Origin: Mangrovicoccus sp049603835
Lineage (GTDB): Bacteria; Pseudomonadota; Alphaproteobacteria; Rhodobacterales; Rhodobacteraceae
Length of the DNA stretch: 64,000 bases
Assembly: GCA_049603835.1 (NCBI GenBank)
Contig: JBMYSZ010000005.1
Coordinates: 124,001-188,000 of the forward strand
Direction of reading: 5' to 3'
The notes under the pieces were generated by a model. It worked only from the letters and a program-made list of their open reading frames with translations, did not search any database and was not told the origin of the DNA. Positions 28,701 to 36,383 of the stretch are shown piece after piece. Position 1 is the first letter of the stretch. Every line of letters starts with the position of its first letter. The translations under genes were made by a program, and so were the position numbers.

Positions 28701-31292
28701 CTCCTTTTCCAAGAGTTATTGATATTCAAGAACCTATATGACGCCGCAACCGCGACCACGGCGAAGGATTTGCTGCAAAATTCCGAACAAATGTCGACGG
28801 ATTTTTCCCAGGCCGGGCAAGTGGGGATGCAGATGGCCACCGCCCATTTGGCCAAGGTCGGCGGTCCGGGGATGCTCGATAATATCGGCACAAATGGGGT
28901 GCGGGCCATTGCCGTGCAAGAAACCAGAGAGCTCGCTCTGGGTGCCGGGCTGGAATATACATTTGGCGCGGATGTAGCGGGGCGGATCGGTCAAGCGCGC
29001 ATGGCCAAGGGCCTCTATAATAGTGCGCGTGGTGGTGGCGGGGGCGATGGGGCTGCCGCGCCGAAACCTGGCGGAGAGGATAGCGGCGGAGGCGGCGCCG
29101 GTGGCGGTGGTGCCGCGACCGCGCCCAAGACAGACGGGACTGGCGGCAAAGATCCTTCTGGCAATGGCGGTGCAGCGCCTGCCGCCCCTGCCGCACCGGC
29201 AACGCCCGCTCCGCCACCGCGCCCCGCTGCGGATATCCCCCCGCCGCCGAGCAAAGCGGCGCCCATGGCCAATGCCGATATGCCGACCGCGCCTGCTGGC
29301 AGCAAAAAGCCCGCGCTGGTAGATGCGCCCGAGCCAAGCCCCAAAGTGGATTTGGGAGATGCGGCAGCACCTGCGCCAAGCCCCGCAGCGTCGAAGCCGC
29401 AAAGCGATGCGGATGCTAGCGCCAAAGCGAAACCCAAAGAGGATCAAAGCGCCGCTTCAGCCGCCGCAACCACCCCGGCTGCGGATGGCGGCAAAACCGC
29501 CGCGCCCAAGCTTGAGAGCCCTGATGCCCCGGCGGCTCCTGGACCTGCGCCTGTCGCGGCGACGGGCTATAAGAAGGGCTCTGAAATCGCGCTGCCAACC
29601 GGGCCGGCAAAGGCGGCTAGCAGCGGCGAGGCGCCGGGTCCAAAGCCCGGCGCGGATGCACCAAGCCCCGCCAGCACGCCGGATGCTGCGGCTCCGAGCC
29701 CTGCGGCGAAAGCCTCTGCCGATAGCTCCACCCCTGGCAGCGCAAAGCCGGCTCCTGCCGCAGATGCGCCAACAGCGACAAAACCCAGCGGCGATGGCCA
29801 GGCCCCAGCCCCGAACCGTGCCAAAGATGCAGGTGACGCCCCGGAGCCTCTTCCGCCCGCCACGGCTGTGACCAAACCCACCGCTGATGGGGATGCCCCG
29901 AAGTCACGCGAGCCCGATATTGGCGAGCCCAGCAGCTCGGGCAGCCCGCCGCGCCCGGATGATCCAGGCCAAGCCGCGCTGCGCCAATCCGCAGCAAAGA
30001 AACCCCTGGCCGCCCTGTCCGATGGCGAGCGGGTGGCTGAAGCCTCCCAGGCCCGCGCCGTGCCCCATGAGGATGTGCCGACCCAGGCTCTTAAGGCCGA
30101 GGGCTATACGGATCTGCGCAAGCTCGACAATAATGTCGACTATGTGGGCAATCCGAAAAAGGGCAAATTCTGCCGCCTGATCCAGCGCTGTGGTAGCGCC
30201 GACAAAACCGGTGATGTACCCGCAACCGGGCTGAAACCCGATGGGGATGGCGGGGAACAAGCGCGTGTGGATGCCGCCGCCGCTACCAATACGAAACCGC
30301 CTAGCACGGATGCAGGCGCCGCAGCCCCAGCCCGCCCGGCTTCTGATGATGCGGGCCCCGCCACCAGTTCAGATGCGGCTCCGGCTCCGAAACCCGCCGC
30401 CGATCCGGATGCGGCACCTGCGGCAACCACTCCGGCCGCCAAACCCGCCCCTAATCCCAAAATCACAGGCGAGGCGCTGCGCGATAATATCAAGCAGTCC
30501 CTCCATGATGAGCCCTATAACGGCACCATGAAAGCAACGCTGGAGCAGTTTGGCTATACGATCTCAGAGCACAGCGGCGGCGTCCGGGCGGAGCGGCGTG
30601 GGCGCACGGGAGATCTCCCCGCGATCCGGATCGAGGATGGCCGCATCAAGGTCGATCACTATGTCAAAGGCTCGGTCAATCGCACGGGTCTTCGGATTAA
30701 TGCCGACGGCAAAATGGAGGCCATCGTCAATCTCAAAGCTTATCGCGAGAGCCCCGATACGGTCGCGCCGATCTGGCGGGCGGTGGATGACATCGTGCCC
30801 CCCGGCGGCGATCCGAACCACTATAACTGGATCAAAGGCCAGCTCGGCGAAATCCGGATGGATAAAATTGCCGCCGAAAATGGCTGGATCAAAATTTCGG
30901 GGCCTAAAAATGACGATGGCACCCGGCAGGATGCCGATTGGCTCACCCCGATGCCGGGCGCCAATTCTATCGACGCGGTTTACCTCAATCCCTCGCCCCC
31001 GCCCGGCCCCTATATCGTGGCCGATGCGAAAATGGGCAGCGCTCGCCAGGGCAAAACCAAATCCAATACGGTGCAAATGTCCATGGATTGGATTTTACCG
31101 CGCCTTGAAAGTGCTGGGCTCAACGCTTCAGATCTGAGGAAAATCGAGAATGGCTATACCCCGATCCTGGTGAAAATCAATGCGCGCGGAGAATATGAAA
31201 TTGTGGTGCTGAATGCCGATGGCTCCAAGAAGTCGACCATCACCTTGAAAAATGGCACAACTGATCGAGAGACCCCGGCCAAGGCGCAATAG
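25764..31292 (+). CDS. Large DUF4157 effector with C-terminal PoNe-like nuclease domain
   Basis: An 1842-residue modular protein, the probable cargo of the eCIS. Residues 1-220 hold QRLPQDP repeats, a LTINTPGDAHEAEADQVA motif and a CxxC...CxxC knuckle (~164-185). DUF4157 spans ~224-290 with HEATH at 279-283. Residues ~420-700 are helical and coiled-coil-like. Residues ~905-1000 contain several hydrophobic helices. Residues ~1090-1560 are Pro/Ala/Asp-rich. Residues ~1566-1842 look like a PD-(D/E)xK nuclease of the PoNe type: GQLGE (Glu1696), SIDAVY (Asp1737), VADAK (Asp1754, Lys1756) and TVQMSMDWI. PoNe domains degrade DNA. The immunity-like gene 8 bases downstream supports the toxin call. A G8 run lies at 28035-28042. 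DNase activity is inferred from motifs only. Confidence 0.78.
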   Translation: MTTSHAPSSARPRKSGSNRDAADSSHANVKPRSQAASPAYLGGIAGGIAGGAGALGSPAFLQRKPGNMVQRLPQDPFPTVEDEEETLQLQRLPQDPTATGEDGPPPVLQAKLTINTPGDAHEAEADQVASNVLARKETSGQIGGSGSGSGSGGGNSGAQIQRKCASCGSEAQGDSPCPSCAAKAAALQRSAGSGAANTPSPTTSAAQAVANPGSGAPLAPATRAPIEAELGRDLSSVRVHSDSRAREAADSIDAKAFTHGQNIWLGSGQSADDMGLMAHEATHTVQQGKGGASGPALVQRAPADHRPTEDGTAPRARIDAELEKEKKAKGEPDPGDAPPKIDPAEKRAKAAPLESKAKPDADRPAQAGPMVAGAAQEVKAKADSPPEPLTQAKADAPKAEAASNEGGGEDPMASVQKAAALVTALPEPPQPQPMTPPPMVMPVDRDGLPLAPDLEGEALAQTVAVQLHGNRDAAFSLRQHAKQARANAALLRGNIGMADSHIATSEAGIKQTKADLKTRRGIIKEAENAHAVSKAKADKVAADAPPLQVKAEGAKDEVGPVASEAADTAAQQKANAPDDPDAGGAAQENSQKLGSVAQDTATMSQTTDQARAGAIQLQADANQAAQDNAAAMGKIEETKATADQLDSKLDQESATTAKAKSQLDAQRAKPDAVDAKAQNLESGAAAIDAASQARMIELQAIQADYIRDTAGVDGAQSLADENDGDIQRAPRGGGGYRGRGFFGISTAGAGRVSSRSRGGGKPPRASKGLKGQKPDPNQAYNDRWQVNIPQFDLMTDRQKQHRMQQAQAAAERRKARLKALQDGTYGDVAQMDSMDRMGLAMRFMMTEAYHSVMGVQWSDWSLGSAGQALMMAINPLGPINGVLAGLSTLAGGVANIGNVEQWKKDPLQNGLKIAADIATGITVILGSIVALLGLITALSAAAIVLSWFTLSPLLTPVILWCTSTGITVGSWTISAGKFALLFQELLIFKNLYDAATATTAKDLLQNSEQMSTDFSQAGQVGMQMATAHLAKVGGPGMLDNIGTNGVRAIAVQETRELALGAGLEYTFGADVAGRIGQARMAKGLYNSARGGGGGDGAAAPKPGGEDSGGGGAGGGGAATAPKTDGTGGKDPSGNGGAAPAAPAAPATPAPPPRPAADIPPPPSKAAPMANADMPTAPAGSKKPALVDAPEPSPKVDLGDAAAPAPSPAASKPQSDADASAKAKPKEDQSAASAAATTPAADGGKTAAPKLESPDAPAAPGPAPVAATGYKKGSEIALPTGPAKAASSGEAPGPKPGADAPSPASTPDAAAPSPAAKASADSSTPGSAKPAPAADAPTATKPSGDGQAPAPNRAKDAGDAPEPLPPATAVTKPTADGDAPKSREPDIGEPSSSGSPPRPDDPGQAALRQSAAKKPLAALSDGERVAEASQARAVPHEDVPTQALKAEGYTDLRKLDNNVDYVGNPKKGKFCRLIQRCGSADKTGDVPATGLKPDGDGGEQARVDAAAATNTKPPSTDAGAAAPARPASDDAGPATSSDAAPAPKPAADPDAAPAATTPAAKPAPNPKITGEALRDNIKQSLHDEPYNGTMKATLEQFGYTISEHSGGVRAERRGRTGDLPAIRIEDGRIKVDHYVKGSVNRTGLRINADGKMEAIVNLKAYRESPDTVAPIWRAVDDIVPPGGDPNHYNWIKGQLGEIRMDKIAAENGWIKISGPKNDDGTRQDADWLTPMPGANSIDAVYLNPSPPPGPYIVADAKMGSARQGKTKSNTVQMSMDWILPRLESAGLNASDLRKIENGYTPILVKINARGEYEIVVLNADGSKKSTITLKNGTTDRETPAKAQ
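28035..28042 (+). repeat. G8 homopolymer inside the effector gene
   Basis: Eight consecutive G within an Arg/Gly-rich segment of the effector (SRGGGKPP). A slippage event here would end translation before the membrane helices and the nuclease domain. It is shorter than the G9 run upstream, so instability is less certain. Confidence 0.6.
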
Positions 31293-31300
31293 GAGAGCAC

Positions 31301-32092
31301 ATGACCCCACGCGACCCAAGCGCGGATCCTTCTTACTGGGACGCCGCCCTAGACCATAATTTTGAGGATCTGGCCATCGCGCGGGACCGATTGATCGAGC
31401 CCGAGATCCAAGGAACAGAGGCGCAGATTTTGCCCGCCCGGAATTATTTCGACAAGCGGTTTAAGCGGATCTTGCTGGGCTATTCCGCTGGGGCGCCGTT
31501 ACAGGATTTGGCCGAGGATTACGCTGATGCCTATGGCCAAACCTATCCCGATTTTCTGGCCGCGAACCCGCCGGGCTCTGCGGGCGCTTTGGTCCAGCCA
31601 TCCTTTCCCCGCATTGCCCGGATCTTGTCGCTTGCGGTTCTATGTCGACTGCGCGGTGCGGCAGCGGCTGGGGTGGTGCGAGCCTATGATCTTTGGGATT
31701 ACGCCGGCCCGCTGGCCGAAGATCAGCGTGATTTGATTTGGGAGGCCATGGCCCAACATCTTACCTCAGACCAGCCGCGCCCGGACACAGCGGACGGGGT
31801 CAATTTCCCCGAAGTTTACGATCCTCTTTGGCAAGCGATTGCGCCCCAGACAGAGCAAGCGGCGCGGGCCGATCATCTGGCGCGTTTCTTAGAGGGCTGG
31901 TACCCGCAGATGAAAGCCGAATACGAAGCCGAAACCGCCGATTTTTCCGCCAATAACTATGTCTATACCGGGCATTGGTGCCTAGAAGCCGGGGCTGGCG
32001 CGGTTTTGGCAGGGATTGATGATGCGGCTTTGCGCAGTCATCCCCATTATCCGAAAGATTTTGTCGATTATGCGCGGGGGGCTAAGCCGTGA
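31301..32092 (+). CDS. PoNi-like immunity protein (DUF1910/DUF1911 type)
   Basis: A 263-residue soluble, mainly helical protein. Its C-terminus, NNYVYTGHWCLEAGAGAV, LAGIDDAALRSHPHYPKDFV and DYAR, matches the signature of the DUF1911 half of PoNi proteins, which bind and neutralise PoNe nucleases. The N-terminal half (DKRFKRILLGYSAGAPLQDL) fits the DUF1910-type half. It starts 8 bases after the effector stop behind GGAG, the usual toxin-immunity layout. The strict pairing with a PoNe-like domain is the best functional evidence. It is not expected to be exported. The 4-base overlap with the next gene (GTGA) suggests coupled translation. Confidence 0.78.
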   Translation: MTPRDPSADPSYWDAALDHNFEDLAIARDRLIEPEIQGTEAQILPARNYFDKRFKRILLGYSAGAPLQDLAEDYADAYGQTYPDFLAANPPGSAGALVQPSFPRIARILSLAVLCRLRGAAAAGVVRAYDLWDYAGPLAEDQRDLIWEAMAQHLTSDQPRPDTADGVNFPEVYDPLWQAIAPQTEQAARADHLARFLEGWYPQMKAEYEAETADFSANNYVYTGHWCLEAGAGAVLAGIDDAALRSHPHYPKDFVDYARGAKP

Positions 32093-32358
32093 CAGAAGAC
32101 AACCAACCACCGGTTTTCTGGAAAACCGAAGATGGCCGCTATAAGGTCGATTTCCAAAATATCCGCTCGCCCTGGATCAAGCTGGGCCTGGCATTTGCGG
32201 TCATTGGCGGGGTTCTGGCTTTGGCCGTTGGCTTTCCCACCGGGCCGGAACTACCCGATGAGCTGGTCACCGGGCTGATCCCCTATGTGGGAGGCGCAGT
32301 CATCATAGTCATCGCGCTTGCAATGATCCTGACGCGCCTGGGCAACAAGCGCGACTGA
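32089..32358 (+). CDS. Small two-helix inner-membrane protein
   Basis: An 89-residue protein with a ~35-residue soluble start (FWKTEDGRYKVDFQNI) and two membrane helices: LGLAFAVIGGVLALAVGF and VGGAVIIVIALAMILTRLG. It uses a GTG start that overlaps the immunity gene stop by 4 bases and is the last gene of the eCIS operon. No family is recognised. Because the effector carries hydrophobic helices of its own, a role in protecting the membrane or in storing cargo is conceivable, but nothing in the sequence proves it. Confidence 0.72.
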   Translation: MTEDNQPPVFWKTEDGRYKVDFQNIRSPWIKLGLAFAVIGGVLALAVGFPTGPELPDELVTGLIPYVGGAVIIVIALAMILTRLGNKRD

Positions 32359-32370
32359 GCCAAGTGGCGA

Positions 32371-33126
32371 TCAAATGGAGCCTGCCTCGACCATATAATT
32401 ATTTGCGGTGCACATGGCCGCATCATCGCTGGCCAAAAACAGTACCATCCGTGCCAGATAAACCGGTTCGATCAGATCCGGCAGACATTGGCGGTCGCGA
32501 TGGGCCTCTATGGCTTCGGGCGTGACCCATAGCTCTTTCTGCCGTTCGGTCATCACCCAGCCCGGCACAACGCAATTAACGCGGATGCGATCCCCGCCAA
32601 GCTCGCGCGCCATAGTACGGGTCAGCCCATGCACCGCCGATTTCGCGGTCGTATAAGCGGGAAAGCCAGCACTCGCCTGCCACCAGCTATTGGACCCCAT
32701 ATTGATGATCGACCCGCCGCCTGCTGCGATCATTCCCGGTGCCACGGCCTGAATGGCAAAGAACATGGGCCGCAGATTGGTGGCGAAACGTTCATCCCAA
32801 TAATCGGGGCTGGTTTCGCGCCAGTCATGGCGGTCATCGCGGGCGGCATTATTGACCAGCACCGTCGCCGGGCCTTGGCGCTCGGCCAGCCGAGCAATCG
32901 CCGCGCGCAAAGCGTCAATATCGCGCAAATCCACCGGCTCAAAAGCGATATCGCCCTCGCCTTGGGCCAGGGCCTCTCCCGCGGCTTCGTCGAAATCGAG
33001 AAAGCCCACCTTCGCGCCTTGGGCGGCAAAGGCTTTGACGATTTCAGCACCGATGCCCGAGGCGCCGCCGGTGACGATCACCGTTTTGTCTTTCAGACTT
33101 GGATAAATCGCAAATTCCGTGGTCAT
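32371..33126 (-). CDS. SDR family aldose 1-dehydrogenase-like (galactose/arabinose dehydrogenase type)
   Basis: A 251-residue classical short-chain dehydrogenase. TGGASGIG near residue 17 binds NAD(P); NNAARDDRHDW lies near residue 90; catalytic Ser (MGSNSWW) and Tyr-Lys (AYTTAKSAVHG) are present. The overall pattern, with NNA-DDRH, YWDERFATNLR, ALFLAS-like VLFLASDDAAMCT and a C-terminal EAG, resembles rhizobial D-galactose 1-dehydrogenase and L-arabinose 1-dehydrogenases, which make the lactone. The downstream-oriented partner gene (33155-34066) would act later in the same oxidative pathway. The start is the ATG at 33126 behind GGGAGG; longer upstream starts would run into the intergenic gap. 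Substrate is an inference. Confidence 0.75.
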   Translation of the reverse strand: MTTEFAIYPSLKDKTVIVTGGASGIGAEIVKAFAAQGAKVGFLDFDEAAGEALAQGEGDIAFEPVDLRDIDALRAAIARLAERQGPATVLVNNAARDDRHDWRETSPDYWDERFATNLRPMFFAIQAVAPGMIAAGGGSIINMGSNSWWQASAGFPAYTTAKSAVHGLTRTMARELGGDRIRVNCVVPGWVMTERQKELWVTPEAIEAHRDRQCLPDLIEPVYLARMVLFLASDDAAMCTANNYMVEAGSI

Positions 33127-33154
33127 TCGCAGCGCCTCCCCTCTTGGCTTTAGG

Positions 33155-34066
33155 TTATTTTCCCCACCGCAGAACCAACGGGTCAAGCGGCGTGATCAGC
33201 TCCATCAGCAATTTGCGTGTGTCAGGATGCAAAGGCGGGATCGGATGACGGCAGAATTCCGATTTGATTACCCCGCCTTCGACCATGGCCGCTTTGGCCG
33301 ACCGGAAACCGCATTGACGGTTTTCATGGTTGACCGCGGGCAGAACACGGGCATAGCCCTCGATCGCGGCTTGCCGGTTGCCCGCCAGGAAATCGCGCAG
33401 GATTGGGCCGATCAAATCCGGGATCATCGCCGAGGTCATCGTGCCTGTGCAGCCCGCATCCAGATCGGCCAACAGGGTAATCGCCTCTTCGCCGTCAAAC
33501 GGGCCTTCGATCGCATCGCCGCCTTCGGCAATCAGCGCGCGCAGTTTATTGGCCGCTTGCGGGCATTCGATCTTAAAGAGCTTCAGCATCTCAATTTCGC
33601 GCGCCATTTTCACCAAAAGCGGCACGGGCAGATCCACCCCCGAAAGCGGCGCATCCTGCACCATGATCGGGATACCCACCTCACCCACAGCGCGGAATTG
33701 CTCGAAAGTTTGCTCGGCCGTGCCTTTGAGCAGCGCCCCGTGATAAGGCGGCATCATCATCACAATCGCCGCGCCCAGATCCTTGGCCAGCTGCGCCCGT
33801 TCCACCACAATCGGCGTGGCGAAATGGCTGATGGTGACGATCACCGGCACGCGGCCCGCCACATGTTCCAGCGAGAGCCGGGTCAGGGTTTCGCGCTCGG
33901 CATCGGAAATCAGGAACTGTTCCGAGAAATTGGCGAGGATACAAATGCCATCGACGCCTTGGTCAATCATCAGATCCAAGACCCGGCGCATGCCCTCTAG
34001 ATCAAGCGAGCCGTCCTCATGAAACGGGGTCGGGGCAACGGGCCAAATGCCGGTATAGCTGCTCAT
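33155..34066 (-). CDS. DHDPS/NAL-family dehydratase, probably L-2-keto-3-deoxyarabonate dehydratase
   Basis: A 303-residue TIM-barrel protein of the dihydrodipicolinate synthase / N-acetylneuraminate lyase family. The Schiff-base lysine lies in LFKIECPQAANKL. The usual YNxP motif is replaced by VQDAPLSG, and the sequence ILANFSEQF, EHVAGRVPVIVT, DAIEGPFDGEEAITLLADLD and ENRQCG resembles L-KDA dehydratases of the oxidative L-arabinose pathway (product: alpha-ketoglutarate semialdehyde). It lies 28 bases upstream of the aldose dehydrogenase on the same strand. A perfect GntR-type palindrome lies upstream (34201-34216), suggesting control by the nearby GntR regulator. The ATG at 34066 has AAGGAC upstream. 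Confidence 0.72.
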   Translation of the reverse strand: MSSYTGIWPVAPTPFHEDGSLDLEGMRRVLDLMIDQGVDGICILANFSEQFLISDAERETLTRLSLEHVAGRVPVIVTISHFATPIVVERAQLAKDLGAAIVMMMPPYHGALLKGTAEQTFEQFRAVGEVGIPIMVQDAPLSGVDLPVPLLVKMAREIEMLKLFKIECPQAANKLRALIAEGGDAIEGPFDGEEAITLLADLDAGCTGTMTSAMIPDLIGPILRDFLAGNRQAAIEGYARVLPAVNHENRQCGFRSAKAAMVEGGVIKSEFCRHPIPPLHPDTRKLLMELITPLDPLVLRWGK

Positions 34067-34200
34067 TACTTTGCGTCCTTTTTGGTTGCTCTTGCCAAGG
34101 CACAACGCAACCCAAAGGGCCAAAGCCCCTGATGACCGGTCTTTGTCATGGCATCCTCCGCAAGTCGCGACACCCTGCATTCTCCCCCAGAGGTGCCGCT

Positions 34201-34216
34201 AAATGGTATACCATTT
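34201..34216. promoter_or_regulatory. GntR-type operator palindrome
   Basis: A perfect 16-base palindrome, AAATGGTATACCATTT, with the TGGTATACCA core typical of GntR/FCD regulators. It lies about 135 bases before the start of the dehydratase-SDR unit and just past the end of the EamA gene. The GntR gene at 35461-36144 is the obvious candidate ligand, but binding is inferred. Confidence 0.7.
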
Positions 34217-34343
34217 CCTTAGGCGGAAAAATTTGCCCTGTCAAAACCCATTGGCAAAACCCTTTCCAAAATTTTGTGCGATGACGCGGCGGCCAGTATC
34301 CGGCTCTGTTCCCACCCCAACTCAAAAGCGGGGCCAAAGCCGG

Positions 34344-35252
34344 CTAGTCGGGGACTCGGGGCGCTTTGCCCAACTGCCGCTCTCGGTGCCAGATATAGAT
34401 GCCGGACCCGATAATGATCAGCGCCCCCACCAATGTCCACAGGGTCGGCCAAGTGTCAAAAACCAGCACGCCAATGATCGCCGCAGAGAGGATCTGAAAA
34501 TAGATGACCGGTGCCAAAAGCGAAGCCTCTGCAAAGCGATGCGCCACAGTTGCCGCGAAATGACCGGCGCCGCCCACCAGCCCGATCAATCCCATGACCA
34601 GGTAACCCGTGATCGTATCCGGCCAGACCCAAACCTGTAGCGCCACCGGCAAAAACACCGCTGCCGATAAGCCCGAGGACCATAGCTGCGACGTCGCCGG
34701 GCTTTCTGTGCCAGCGATTTTACGGGTGATGATGAAATAGCCGCCCGCGCAAAGAACCGCGCCGAAAGTTAGGAACACCGCCGGGTGAAAGGCCGCGCCC
34801 CAAGGCTGCATCACCACAATCACCCCCAAGAAACCAACAGCCACCGCAATCAATCGCCGCGCCCCCACTTTTTCGCCCAAAAGCGGGATGGCCATCAAGG
34901 TCACGACTATTGGCCCGGCAAATAGGATGGTGGTGGCCACGGTCAGCGGCAGGAATTCCAGCGCCTGGAAATTGAGGATCGACATCATCAACAGGCAAAA
35001 ACTGCGCAAGATCTGAAGCTTTGGGGTTTTTGACCGCAACACGCCCAATCCCTCGCGCGGCAGAAATAGCGCAAGCCCCAGGACAAAATGCACCGCATAT
35101 CGCACAAACACCACCTGAAGCACTGGGATCCCAGCCAGGATCAGCCATTTCGCCGAGCTGTCGATCCCGGTAAAACAGGTCACCGCCAGAAACATCAGCC
35201 CCACGCCAAGGGCTGCCCGCTCCTCTTTCGGAGCAATGGGGGTCTTTGCCAT
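34344..35252 (-). CDS. EamA/DMT family transporter
   Basis: A 302-residue inner-membrane protein with about ten hydrophobic helices arranged as two EamA halves, each ending in a conserved segment (LLGEKVGARRLIAVAVGFLG; FDTWPTLWTLVGALIIIGSG). Such proteins move small metabolites, often as exporters. The start at 35252 was chosen because AAGGCA lies upstream and the alternative longer N-terminus (Cys/Arg-rich) is unlike the family. It is divergent from the GntR gene and could be controlled by it. Substrate is unknown. Confidence 0.82.
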   Translation of the reverse strand: MAKTPIAPKEERAALGVGLMFLAVTCFTGIDSSAKWLILAGIPVLQVVFVRYAVHFVLGLALFLPREGLGVLRSKTPKLQILRSFCLLMMSILNFQALEFLPLTVATTILFAGPIVVTLMAIPLLGEKVGARRLIAVAVGFLGVIVVMQPWGAAFHPAVFLTFGAVLCAGGYFIITRKIAGTESPATSQLWSSGLSAAVFLPVALQVWVWPDTITGYLVMGLIGLVGGAGHFAATVAHRFAEASLLAPVIYFQILSAAIIGVLVFDTWPTLWTLVGALIIIGSGIYIWHRERQLGKAPRVPD

Positions 35253-35460
35253 TTGTCGTGCCTTAAGTCTTGCCGCTGCCAGTTCGCAGTTTGGGCATGG
35301 TCTTGCCCTGGTCTTCTGCGCCGTTGCGACCATTGTCTAGCCCCAATGGCGCTGCCTTGCTTCATCTCGCCGTCTTTGCGCGATAAAACTGGCGTGAAAT
35401 ATATATCTTCAGCATACACATTAAACCGTGCCGCGTTTTCCAAGAGCCCAACGACCCGAA

Positions 35461-36144
35461 ATGAAAAAGCCGACCCTTCCAGAACAAATTGCCAGCCATC
35501 TAAGGCGCGCCATTTTGCGCGGGGATCTGGCGCCGGGTGATCCGGTCAAAGAACGCGACCAAGCGGCAGAAATGAATGTGTCACGCACCCCCATGCGCGA
35601 AGCCATCCGCATTTTGGCCAATGAAGGGCTGGTGCATCTGCGCCCGGCCCGTAGCCCGCTGGTTGCCAACCCGTCCCTTGCTGAAATCACCGATGCCATC
35701 GATGTGCTGCGCGCCTTGGAATTGCTGAGCGGTGAATTGGCTTGCGAACGCGCAACTCTCGAAGAAATCGCGGAAATCCGTGAAATTCATGAACGGATGA
35801 GTTCGCTTTATGACCGGATCGACACGCTTGATCTGTTCGACATTGATATGAGCTTTCACACCGCGATCGTGCATGCGGCCCATAATGACGCCTTGTTTGA
35901 AACCCATAAGGGATTTCTAGAACGGCTATGGCGGGCGCGCTATCTATCGGCCAGCCAGCGCAAAAGCCGCGAAAGAGTGCTGCGCCAGCATGGCGGTATC
36001 GTCGAAGGGCTAGAGCAGCGCGACCCGGAAAAAGTGCAGTTTGAAATTCGCGGCCATCTAAACGCTTTGGTGGATAATATCCGCAGCCGGTTTGCCGAGG
36101 AATTGGCGCAAGAGGCGGAAAAAGGCGGAAACGCAGCGCTATAG
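35461..36144 (+). CDS. GntR family regulator with FCD domain
   Basis: A 227-residue regulator. Residues ~5-70 are the winged helix (IASHLRRAILRGDLAPGDPV, VSRTPMREAIRILANEGLV). Residues ~80-215 are a helical FCD ligand domain with the metal/ligand region DIDMSFHTAIVHAAHN and a later histidine in GHLNALVD. FCD regulators usually respond to sugar acids or carboxylates. It is divergent from the EamA gene and ~2.3 kb from the dehydratase-SDR pair, whose upstream region holds a matching palindrome. I prefer the ATG at 35461; a GTG at 35428 would add 11 residues, and neither has a clear ribosome site. Confidence 0.88.
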   Translation: MKKPTLPEQIASHLRRAILRGDLAPGDPVKERDQAAEMNVSRTPMREAIRILANEGLVHLRPARSPLVANPSLAEITDAIDVLRALELLSGELACERATLEEIAEIREIHERMSSLYDRIDTLDLFDIDMSFHTAIVHAAHNDALFETHKGFLERLWRARYLSASQRKSRERVLRQHGGIVEGLEQRDPEKVQFEIRGHLNALVDNIRSRFAEELAQEAEKGGNAAL

Positions 36145-36355
36145 GCCGCGCCGCCGCCCTACAAGCGCAAAGCCCCCAGTTCTGGAATTGCTGCGGCGCA
36201 GCGGTTTATATTGAAAAAATGGTTCATAAACTGCCAAATTATTCGGCAAACCGCTAGATTCATCGGCTAATCAACTAATGGTTGTTCCATGCGAGCCCCT
36301 CGCGGCGCCGCAGCACCGAAAGTCAATCTATTTTTTGGGAACTTCGGGCCTGACA

Positions 36356-36369
36356 CTGTGTTTACACAG
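36356..36369. promoter_or_regulatory. Inverted repeat before gpsA ribosome site
   Basis: CTGTGT-TT-ACACAG forms a perfect 6-base inverted repeat immediately before the AAAGGAG ribosome site of gpsA. It could be an operator or a small mRNA hairpin affecting translation of the osmolyte operon. The rest of the 239-base gap (36145-36383) is AT-rich and likely holds the promoter, which I cannot place precisely. Confidence 0.4.
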
Positions 36370-36383
36370 CAAAGGAGCCATTT

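Noticed and set aside
1..32358. A prophage or a type VI secretion system instead of an eCIS
   Set aside because: No capsid, portal, terminase, integrase or lysis genes and no TssJ/L/M membrane complex or ClpV are present, while DUF5908, Afp7-like, AAA+ ATPase and DUF4157 genes, all eCIS markers, are.
33119..34000. Forward frame of 293 residues overlapping the dehydratase
   Set aside because: It lies antisense to an enzyme with clear family motifs and is His/Arg-rich in the way typical of shadow frames.
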